A stretch of DNA of 6,854 nucleotides from Candidatus Omnitrophota bacterium (GTDB taxonomy: Bacteria > Omnitrophota > Gorgyraeia > B26-G9): contig JAQULA010000096.1 of NCBI GenBank assembly GCA_028718845.1, positions 1 to 6,854 on the forward strand, written 5' to 3'. The notes beneath the pieces were generated by a model. That model saw nothing but the letters and a program-made list of their open reading frames with translations. It was not told the DNA's origin and ran no database searches. Below, one piece after another: positions 1 through 5,592 of the stretch; position 1 is the stretch's first letter; every line of letters begins with the position of its first letter. The position numbers and the translations under genes are program-made.

Positions 1-1183
1 CATGCGCGTCCTTAAACGCCGTCCCCCGCAGGACCAGAAACTCGGCCAATTCCGTCGCATACAATTTTTCATCCCGCAACGCTTTTTCAATTACCGCGGT
101 TTGCAGGGTTATTCCCTTGAGAAACCGCGCCATGATACTCAATTCATCTTTAATAACCTCCACCGAAGAGAATAACGGCTCTTTATCCAGCTGCATATCC
201 CGGTTATAGGTCATCGGCAGCCCCTTCATGGTGGTAAGCAACGCGATCTGGTTTCCATATATCCGGCCGGTATAGCCGCGCACCAGCTCCAGAAAATCCG
301 GATTTTTCTTGTGCGGCATCAGACTGCTGCCGGTACAAAACTCCTCCGGGAGATCGATATAATTAAATTCCTGGGTCGAATACAGGATAAGGTCTTCGCA
401 CAACCGGGACAAATGCATCTGGATGATCGAGATAATCCCGAGAAATTCCGCCAGAAAATCCCGGTCGCTGACATTATCCAGCGAATTCTCCACCGCCCGA
501 GGCTTGCAATGCTTGGTATTCACCATGCGCGAGAAATCATCGATTGCTTTACCGTAATCCCGGCAGTCCAGCGAACTGCCGGCCAAAGCACCCGCACCGA
601 TATACGGCACCAATGAATCATAAAATCGATCGACCCGGTTATAATCACGCACGATCATATGGCCGAAGGCAATAATATAATCGCTGAATAAAATCACCTG
701 CGCCCGCTGGGTATGGGTATAACCGATAAACGGCTGTTTGTCATACTTTTTCATCAGAAACAAAAACCCGTCCAGTATACCGCCCAACAGTTTTTTCAGA
801 TTAAGCGCTTCGTCCAGACAATAAAACTTTTCGTTGAACACAATCTGATCGTTGCGCGATCGCATCGTATGCACTTTCAGCGCCAGTTTGCCGATTTTCT
901 TTTCCAAACGATTGTGGATATCGGTGTGAATATCTTCCGATTCCGGATCCGGCTTAAAAGTCCCTTTGTCTATTTCACGTAAAATTTCCGCCAACGCCCG
1001 CAGGATTTTTGCGGTTTCCGGTTTGGTAATAATCCCGCTGCCGTTCAATACCTGGGTATGGATAATCGAATGAAACACATCGATACGCGCCAATTTATAA
1101 TCATAATGGATCGACTTCGAGAACCGCTCGAACTCGCTATCCATGGCTTTTTTAAATCTTCCGCCCCATAATTTTTTCGCCAT
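1..1183 (-). CDS. argH: argininosuccinate lyase, C-terminus cut by window edge
   Basis: Splits argininosuccinate into arginine and fumarate, the last step of arginine synthesis; a cytosolic enzyme of the fumarase/aspartase superfamily, whose members are homotetramers with shared active sites. I translated the minus strand by hand from ATG 1183 to base 2: 394 uninterrupted codons, so about 65-70 residues are missing for a usual length near 460. Visible motifs: N-terminal KLWGGRF (4-10), EDIHTDIH (83-90), HTMRSRNDQ (105-113), YTHTQRAQ with the conserved His157, GALAG (198-202), NSLDNVSDRDF (233-243), and the superfamily signature GSSLMPHKKNPD (285-296) carrying the catalytic-loop serine. The start lies 1 nt after the argG stop, with GGGAG 7 nt upstream inside argG, which suggests translational coupling. 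Odd: the stretch between GALAG and NSLD is about 9 residues longer than in family members I remember, and the segment after SRNDQ is atypical. Assignment is secure. Confidence 0.97.
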   Translation of the reverse strand, partial: MAKKLWGGRFKKAMDSEFERFSKSIHYDYKLARIDVFHSIIHTQVLNGSGIITKPETAKILRALAEILREIDKGTFKPDPESEDIHTDIHNRLEKKIGKLALKVHTMRSRNDQIVFNEKFYCLDEALNLKKLLGGILDGFLFLMKKYDKQPFIGYTHTQRAQVILFSDYIIAFGHMIVRDYNRVDRFYDSLVPYIGAGALAGSSLDCRDYGKAIDDFSRMVNTKHCKPRAVENSLDNVSDRDFLAEFLGIISIIQMHLSRLCEDLILYSTQEFNYIDLPEEFCTGSSLMPHKKNPDFLELVRGYTGRIYGNQIALLTTMKGLPMTYNRDMQLDKEPLFSSVEVIKDELSIMARFLKGITLQTAVIEKALRDEKLYATELAEFLVLRGTAFKDAH

Positions 1184-1184
1184 G

Positions 1185-2360
1185 TTATCTCTCCCGGTAA
1201 GGTAACGAGAATATTGAAATAAATCCTTCCGCATCGGTACGGTCGAACTGGTCCTCTTCACCGTAGGTTGCCAGTTCTTTTCGATACAGTGAATGGCCGG
1301 ACTCCCGGGAAACCGCGGAAATGTTCCCTTTATACAGCTGCAGTTTAACCACGCCGCTGACTTTTTCCTGGGTCATTTCGACGAATGCCTGCAGACTTTT
1401 ACGCAGCCGCGAAAACCACAGTCCCTGATAAGCCAGCTGGGAATAGCGCAATCCGACGATCTGCTTAAAATTAAGCGTGTCTTTGTCCAGGACCACGCTT
1501 TCGAGTTCCTGGTGGGCCCGGATCAGAATCCAGGCGGCCGGAGCCTCATAAACTTCGCGGGACTTGATACCCACGGTACGGTCTTCGACCAGATCGGTCC
1601 GGCCGATACAATGCCGCGCCCCGGACTGATTAAGCGCTTCAATAATCTCCAGAAAGGCTTTTTTCTTCCCGTTTACCTTAACCGGAACCCCTTTTTCGAA
1701 TTCTATCGCGACTACTTCCGGCTTATTGGGAGTGGCGTCCGGGCTTTTGGTCAGTATATAAGCGGCCTCATCCGGGGCATTGCGCAGGTCTTCCATCATT
1801 CCGCCTTCGATACTGATACCCCAGATGTTCTTATCGATACTGTAAATCTTTTTCTGGGTCGTGGAAATAGGAATCTTTTTTTCCTTGGCATAAGCGATTT
1901 CGGATTCCCGCGATGTCAATTCCCACACCCGTAACGGAGCAATAATCTTCAATTTCGGATCCAGGATCTTTACCGTCGTATCGATCCGGACCTGGTCATT
2001 GCCCTTACCGGTACAGCCGTGCGCGACATACTCCGCCTTTTCTTTATGCGCGATGTCTACCAGGTATTTCGCGATCAACGGCCGGCCTAATGCCGTGGAC
2101 AGCACATATTTCGACTCATACACGGCATTTGCTTTCAACGCCGGTAAAATATAGTCCTCGGCGAATTCTTTGCGTAAATCCTCGACATAAAGCTTGGCAA
2201 CCCCGCCCTGTGCCGCTTTTTTCTTCAATTCCCCGGGAGAAAACTCGCTCCCGAGATTAGCACTGAAACAAACCACTTCAAAGCCTTTATCCTGCAACCA
2301 GCGGATACAGCAGGAAGTGTCCAATCCCCCGGAATATGCCAGCACCACCTTTTTCTTCAC
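1185..2360 (-). CDS. argG: argininosuccinate synthase
   Basis: Joins citrulline and aspartate using ATP to give argininosuccinate, AMP and PPi; cytosolic, and a homotetramer in the family. It is 391 residues, close to the usual 400. The N-type ATP pyrophosphatase loop AYSGGLDTS is at 8-16. The aspartate/citrulline region HGCTGKGNDQVR is at 114-125. SIDKNIWG, EGGMMEDL and GIKSREVYEAPAA follow at family-typical places. The start is GTG (2360-2358): GGAAGGG sits 7 nt upstream, and an in-frame TAA closes the frame shortly before it. Divergent points are SANLGSEF (33-40), where many relatives have a (D/N)xGQ-type loop, and YVLSTALGRP (85-94), where many have a YPL-type sequence. The core nucleotide and substrate motifs are intact, so I infer an active enzyme. 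A 97-nt spacer separates it from argF upstream; argH follows after 1 nt. Confidence 0.97.
   Translation of the reverse strand: MKKKVVLAYSGGLDTSCCIRWLQDKGFEVVCFSANLGSEFSPGELKKKAAQGGVAKLYVEDLRKEFAEDYILPALKANAVYESKYVLSTALGRPLIAKYLVDIAHKEKAEYVAHGCTGKGNDQVRIDTTVKILDPKLKIIAPLRVWELTSRESEIAYAKEKKIPISTTQKKIYSIDKNIWGISIEGGMMEDLRNAPDEAAYILTKSPDATPNKPEVVAIEFEKGVPVKVNGKKKAFLEIIEALNQSGARHCIGRTDLVEDRTVGIKSREVYEAPAAWILIRAHQELESVVLDKDTLNFKQIVGLRYSQLAYQGLWFSRLRKSLQAFVEMTQEKVSGVVKLQLYKGNISAVSRESGHSLYRKELATYGEEDQFDRTDAEGFISIFSLPYRER
1191..1195 (-). promoter_or_regulatory. ribosome binding site for argH inside the end of argG
   Basis: GGGAG on the minus strand, 7 nt before ATG 1183. It lies within the last codons of argG, and the argG stop and argH start are separated by one base. 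This supports the argH start and suggests translational coupling. Confidence 0.6.
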
Positions 2361-2367
2361 GGATACA

Positions 2368-2376
2368 CCCTTCCTT
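2368..2376 (-). promoter_or_regulatory. ribosome binding site supporting the argG GTG start
   Basis: AAGGAAGGG on the minus strand, ending 7 nt before GTG 2360. An ATG a little further upstream is out of frame, and the argG frame is closed by a TAA just beyond it, so the GTG is the only good start. Confidence 0.6.
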
Positions 2377-2404
2377 TTTCCACATTAAATATTATTGTTT
2401 TTTA

Positions 2405-2419
2405 CTTTTTACTTTTACC
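2405..2419 (-). repeat. 15-nt A-rich repeat, copy in the argF-argG spacer
   Basis: GGTAAAAGTAAAAAG on the minus strand, followed by a further TAAAAAA run. An identical 15-mer occurs at 5572-5586. Both copies lie in spacers shortly after a stop codon. Confidence 0.55.
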
Positions 2420-2445
2420 CCGCCGAAATGCGGCGAGGGCTCGCC
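2418..2445 (-). promoter_or_regulatory. two overlapping, mutually exclusive hairpins before argG
   Basis: On the minus strand, the first stem pairs GGCGA with TCGCC around a 4-nt loop (2445-2432). The second pairs CGCCG with CGGCG around a 5-nt loop (2435-2421) and can be extended by CCC/GGG past one bulged T, reaching 2439 and 2418. The two structures share bases 2432-2439, so only one can form at a time. This is visible pairing; a regulatory role in argG expression or mRNA stability is inference. Confidence 0.35.
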
Positions 2446-2454
2446 ACTGAAAGC

Positions 2455-3402
2455 TCACCTCTTGAGCTTGGCGGCCTTTTTACTTGGACGGCGTTTCCCC
2501 ATCAACAGCGCCATGATCGCTTTTTGCACATGCATCCGGTTCTCCGCCTGATCGAAAACGATCGATTGCGGCGATTCCATCGCTTCGTCGGTTATTTCTT
2601 CGCCGCGATGCACCGGCATACAATGCATGATCGCATATTCTTTCCCGACCGATTTTAATAATGCCGCGTTAACCTGGTATGATTTAAAATCACGCAGGCG
2701 CTGTTTGCGCTGTTGTTCCTGTCCCATCGACGTCCATACATCGGTGTAAATATAATCCGCGCCTTTAACCGCTTCCCGCGGGTCATACGTATGCGTCAAC
2801 CGGCTGCCGGTAAGTTTGGCAATATCGGCGGCCTGGGCCCAAATCGAGGCATCCGGTTCATAACCCTTTGGCGTGGCCACCGTGCAATGCATACCGGTTT
2901 TTGCCGCTATGGCCAGAAGCGAATGCACCACGTTATTTCCGTCCCCGACAAATGCCAGTTTGATCCCCTTGCAGGTACCGTGGCGTTCGTATATCGTGTA
3001 CATATCCCCCAAGGCCTGACAGGGATGATACATATCGCTGAGACCGTTGATAACGCTGATATCGGTAAGTTCGGCAAACTCTTCGACATAAGCGTGCGAA
3101 AACGTACGCGCGACAATCCCGTCGACATAACGCGCCAGCACACGCGCCACATCTTTTATCGGTTCGCGTTCCCCCAGTTTTATATCCTGAGGGGCCAAAT
3201 ACAAACAGCGCGCCCCCAGTTGATGTGCGCCGACTTCAAAAGAAACCCGCGTACGCATCGACGGTTTCTCAAATACCAGGCCGATCACTTTTTTGTTCAG
3301 GATCGCACTATATTTTTTCTTTTTTAACGTCCGCGTAACCCGAAATATCTCGGCGATATCCTGCGGCGTAAGATCGAATCCGGAAATCAAATCCTTATTC
3401 AT
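2455..3402 (-). CDS. argF: ornithine carbamoyltransferase
   Basis: Transfers the carbamoyl group from carbamoyl phosphate to ornithine, giving citrulline; cytosolic, and a homotrimer or multimer of trimers in the family. It is 315 residues, the normal size. The carbamoyl-phosphate loop SMRTR is at 48-52 within EKPSMRTRVSFE. HPCQ is at 126-129. The ornithine-side DVWTSMG (221-227) contains the SMG loop typical of ornithine rather than aspartate transcarbamylases. The catalytic-cysteine motif HCMPVHRGEE is at 260-269, and the closing helix has AENRMHVQKAIM. ATG at 3402 is preceded by AAAGG at 7 nt and lies 16 nt after the argD stop. Odd: the last 15 or so residues, from GKRRPSKK onward, form a very basic tail beyond the expected end of the fold. 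The SMG loop and the pathway context argue against N-acetyl- or N-succinylornithine transcarbamylase. Confidence 0.96.
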   Translation of the reverse strand: MNKDLISGFDLTPQDIAEIFRVTRTLKKKKYSAILNKKVIGLVFEKPSMRTRVSFEVGAHQLGARCLYLAPQDIKLGEREPIKDVARVLARYVDGIVARTFSHAYVEEFAELTDISVINGLSDMYHPCQALGDMYTIYERHGTCKGIKLAFVGDGNNVVHSLLAIAAKTGMHCTVATPKGYEPDASIWAQAADIAKLTGSRLTHTYDPREAVKGADYIYTDVWTSMGQEQQRKQRLRDFKSYQVNAALLKSVGKEYAIMHCMPVHRGEEITDEAMESPQSIVFDQAENRMHVQKAIMALLMGKRRPSKKAAKLKR

Positions 3403-3418
3403 AGTCCTGCCTTTAACT

Positions 3419-4597
3419 TTAACATTTACCGATCGCTTCGGACAAAACCGTCATTGCCAGATCAATTTCATTTCTGGTCACCGTCATCGCCGGCATGATC
3501 CGTAAGGTGGTCCCCTGCGCGCAATTGATCAGCAGTCCTTTGGCCAAACAATAATCATAAGCCTTGGGGCCGTTGACGATCAGTTCCACTCCCAGCATCA
3601 AGCCCATGCCGCGGACCTGTTTAATGATCGGGTAACGGCCTTTGAGCCTAACCAGTTCGTCCTGAAGATAGTGCCCCATTTCCACGACATTAGCCAGCAG
3701 CCGGTCTTTTTCAATCGCTTCAAAAACCGCCAACGCGGCCGCGCAGGCGATCGGGCTGCCGCCGAACGTCGAGGCATGCATCCCCGGAGCCAGCATCCCG
3801 GCAATCTTTTTCTGGGCAACCATCGCGCCGATCGGCATCCCGCCGCCCAGTGTTTTTGCCAGGGTCATAATATCGGGCTCAATCCCGTAATGCTGGTATC
3901 CGAACATCGTACCGGTCCGGCCCATCCCGGTTTGTACTTCATCAAAGATCAGCAGCATATCGCGATCGAAACAAAGCTGGCGCACAAACCGCAGGTAATC
4001 GCTGTCGGCCACGCGGATCCCGCCTTCTCCCTGGATCACTTCCATCATCACCGCGATAGTCTTGTCGGTTAAGGCCTTCTGCAAAGCTTCTTTATCGTTA
4101 AACGGAACGCTTTTGAACCCTTCCGGCATAGGTTCAAAACCTTTTTGGTATTTCTCCTGTCCGGTCGCCGCGGTGCAGGCCAGGGTCCGGCCGTGAAACG
4201 AATCCTTCATGGTAATGATTTCATTGCGTTTCGGATTGCCGAAAGCCCGGGCAAGTTTAAATGCCGCTTCATTGGCTTCCGCCCCGGAATTGCAGAAAAA
4301 AACCTTGCCGTTAAATGAATTCAGGGCAATACGTTCGGCCAGCCTTCCCTGTAATTCATTATAATAATTATTTGAAACATGCAAAACCTTCTTAGCCTGG
4401 TCCTGTACGGCCCGGACCACCCGGTTATGACAATGCCCGATCCCGCTTACCGCCCACCCGGGAAAAAAATCCAGATACTTCTTCCCGTCGGCCGCCCACA
4501 CCCAGCTGCCTTTAGCCTTGGTTATCACCAGGTTTCTACGAAGATAATTCCCAACCACGTAGTCATCATATAGCTGCATCACTTTTTGCGCATCCAT
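3419..4597 (-). CDS. argD: acetylornithine aminotransferase
   Basis: PLP-dependent class III aminotransferase that converts N-acetylglutamate semialdehyde plus glutamate to N-acetylornithine plus 2-oxoglutarate. Some relatives also act as succinyl-diaminopimelate aminotransferase in lysine synthesis, which cannot be excluded. From the ATG at 4597 it has 392 residues, family-typical. Motifs: CNSGAEANEAAFKLAR (102-117) for the PLP phosphate, FHGRT (134-138), EVIQGEGG (186-193), IFDEVQTGMGRTG (217-229) with PLP-ring Asp219, and TLAKTLGGGMPIGAM with the Schiff-base Lys248. A GTG three codons upstream (4606) is in frame, but it would overlap the best Shine-Dalgarno site, AAGGTGG, which lies 5 nt before the ATG; I therefore chose the ATG. 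The gene begins 25 nt after the argB stop. Nothing is missing from the active site. Confidence 0.97.
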   Translation of the reverse strand: MDAQKVMQLYDDYVVGNYLRRNLVITKAKGSWVWAADGKKYLDFFPGWAVSGIGHCHNRVVRAVQDQAKKVLHVSNNYYNELQGRLAERIALNSFNGKVFFCNSGAEANEAAFKLARAFGNPKRNEIITMKDSFHGRTLACTAATGQEKYQKGFEPMPEGFKSVPFNDKEALQKALTDKTIAVMMEVIQGEGGIRVADSDYLRFVRQLCFDRDMLLIFDEVQTGMGRTGTMFGYQHYGIEPDIMTLAKTLGGGMPIGAMVAQKKIAGMLAPGMHASTFGGSPIACAAALAVFEAIEKDRLLANVVEMGHYLQDELVRLKGRYPIIKQVRGMGLMLGVELIVNGPKAYDYCLAKGLLINCAQGTTLRIMPAMTVTRNEIDLAMTVLSEAIGKC

Positions 4598-4602
4598 GGG
4601 TA

Positions 4603-4609
4603 CCACCTT
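4603..4609 (-). promoter_or_regulatory. ribosome binding site deciding the argD start
   Basis: AAGGTGG on the minus strand, one mismatch from the AAGGAGG consensus, with 5 nt between it and ATG 4597. The alternative in-frame GTG at 4606 lies inside this site and has no comparable site at a usable distance. This supports the shorter argD product. Confidence 0.6.
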
Positions 4610-4622
4610 CTGGTTTAATTAT

Positions 4623-5483
4623 TTATTTTTTAACGATTTCCGTGCCGATACCTTTATCGGTATATATTTCCAGCAACAACGCATGCGGAACCTGCGCATT
4701 GATAATATGGGTTTTCCGCACCCCGTTAGCGGCGGCATAACTGCAGGCCTCGACCTTCGGCGTCATCCCCCCGCGCACGACATTATTTTTAATCAGCAAT
4801 TGTAATTGATCCAGCGTCACGCTGGAAAGCAGCGAATCCGGATCATCCATATCTTTCATTATCCCCTGCACATTGGTAAGCAGGACCAGCTTCTCCGCTT
4901 TCATGGCAATGGCTACTTCCGCGGCCACCGTATCGGCGTTAAGGTTATACAACTCACCGTCTTCCCCGATCCCGACCGGAGCGATCACCGGTACTATTTT
5001 TGAATGCAGCAGGCTATACATTAATTTACTGTCAAATCCGGTTACTTCACCGACATACCCGACATCAATCGGCATCGTCTTCTTCTTGGCCAGGATCAAT
5101 TCGCCGTTTTTTCCGACAAACCCCTTGGCTTCGTTGCCCAGGCCTTTGAGCTCATTAACGATATCCCGGTTTACTTCGCTTAATGCTTCATTGACGATTT
5201 CAACCGTTTTCTTGTCGGTCACGCGCAAGCCATTGACGAATTTAACTTCTACCCCGGCATCCTTCATTTTCTTGGTAATCAGCGGCCCGGCGCCATGCAC
5301 CACCACCGGATGAATGCCGACGTGATTCATGAACGTAATATCTTCGATAATCGAACGGTTGATTTCCGCCTGCTCAACCGCACTGCCGCCGTATTTGATA
5401 ACCACGACTTTACTGTTAAAACGCTGGATATACGGCAAGGCCTCAATAAGAATATCAACTTTTTTCGACGCTTCAAGAATCAT
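4623..5483 (-). CDS. argB: N-acetylglutamate kinase
   Basis: Phosphorylates N-acetylglutamate with ATP, the usual control point when acetyl groups are recycled by ArgJ; cytosolic amino-acid kinase fold. From ATG 5483 it has 286 residues. VIKYGGSA (28-35) carries Lys30. HGAGP (63-67) is the glycine loop, normally HGGGP. GLRVTD (85-90) binds the substrate. NLNADTVAAE contains catalytic Asp184, and RGGMTPKVEAC contains Lys243. The N-terminal helix (about 1-22, through EALPYIQRF) and the C-terminal PHALLLEIYTDKGIGT match the architecture of arginine-inhibited kinases, so feedback inhibition is inferred. Two changes stand out: Ala65 in the glycine loop and Asn204 in LLTNVQG, where Asp is common. 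The frame stays open up to TTG 5522 and includes GTG 5495, but family starts favour the ATG. The nearest Shine-Dalgarno-like run, AAAAAGGG, is 11 nt before the ATG, so the start is less certain than the function. Confidence 0.95.
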   Translation of the reverse strand: MILEASKKVDILIEALPYIQRFNSKVVVIKYGGSAVEQAEINRSIIEDITFMNHVGIHPVVVHGAGPLITKKMKDAGVEVKFVNGLRVTDKKTVEIVNEALSEVNRDIVNELKGLGNEAKGFVGKNGELILAKKKTMPIDVGYVGEVTGFDSKLMYSLLHSKIVPVIAPVGIGEDGELYNLNADTVAAEVAIAMKAEKLVLLTNVQGIMKDMDDPDSLLSSVTLDQLQLLIKNNVVRGGMTPKVEACSYAAANGVRKTHIINAQVPHALLLEIYTDKGIGTEIVKK

Positions 5484-5592
5484 GGTTTTTAGCACCCTTT
5501 TTCCGGTCCTCGCTTTACACAACCCGGTTTCTTGATGTTACTAAGGTTACACGCAAATCGTCTTTCGGTTTCTTTTTACTTTTACCTTCGTA
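5484..5592 (-). other. argJ-argB spacer
   Basis: A 109-nt spacer if argB starts at ATG 5483 (70 nt if at TTG 5522). It opens, just after the argJ stop, with an A-rich stretch carrying the 15-nt string shared with the argF-argG spacer. A 9-nt direct repeat, AAGAAACCG on the minus strand, occurs at 5566-5574 and 5525-5533. I see no hairpin followed by a T-run and no convincing -35/-10 pair, so I infer that transcription reads through from argJ into argB. Confidence 0.5.
5572..5586 (-). repeat. 15-nt A-rich repeat, copy in the argJ-argB spacer
   Basis: GGTAAAAGTAAAAAG on the minus strand, identical to 2405-2419. It begins 6 nt after the argJ stop codon. Confidence 0.55.

Larger units (their letters stand above)
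2361..2454 (-). other. argF-argG spacer
   Basis: Non-coding stretch between the argF stop and the argG GTG. In transcription order it holds two overlapping GC-rich hairpins, then the A-rich 15-nt shared string with an extra AAAAAGT unit, then an AT-rich stretch (about 2382-2398), then the argG ribosome binding site GGAAGGG. No T-run follows the hairpins on the transcribed strand, so this is not a canonical intrinsic terminator. The AT-rich part has a -10-like TAATAT but no recognisable -35. Confidence 0.55.

Noticed and set aside
1293..1934. 213-codon open frame on the plus strand opposite argG
   Set aside because: It is completely antisense to argG, with no recognisable domain and no convincing ribosome binding site.
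2382..2398. -10-like TAATAT before argG as an internal promoter
   Set aside because: The stretch is simply AT-rich and no -35 element lies 16-18 nt upstream; the evidence is too weak to call a promoter.
2418..2445. Intrinsic terminator after argF
   Set aside because: The hairpins are GC-rich, but the transcribed strand continues with an A-rich run instead of a T-run. In the plus direction, the T-rich run lies before the hairpin when read 5'->3', so it is not a terminator in that direction either.
2713..3327. 204-codon open frame on the plus strand opposite argF
   Set aside because: It is completely antisense to argF, and its Arg/His/Phe-rich translation is typical of a reverse-complement shadow.
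5484..5522. Longer argB product starting at TTG 5522 or GTG 5495
   Set aside because: The frame is open, but the added residues (MCKARTGKR-like) do not resemble the family's N-terminus, and the codons are less favoured than ATG 5483. It is not fully excluded, because the Shine-Dalgarno spacing for the ATG is long.
5515..5556. Possible 13-codon leader peptide with three Arg codons (TTG start, TAA stop) before argB
   Set aside because: An arginine-rich leader would suggest attenuation, but it has a TTG start, no Shine-Dalgarno site, no run of consecutive Arg codons and no terminator hairpin after it. It overlaps the alternative upstream starts of argB and is best explained by chance.
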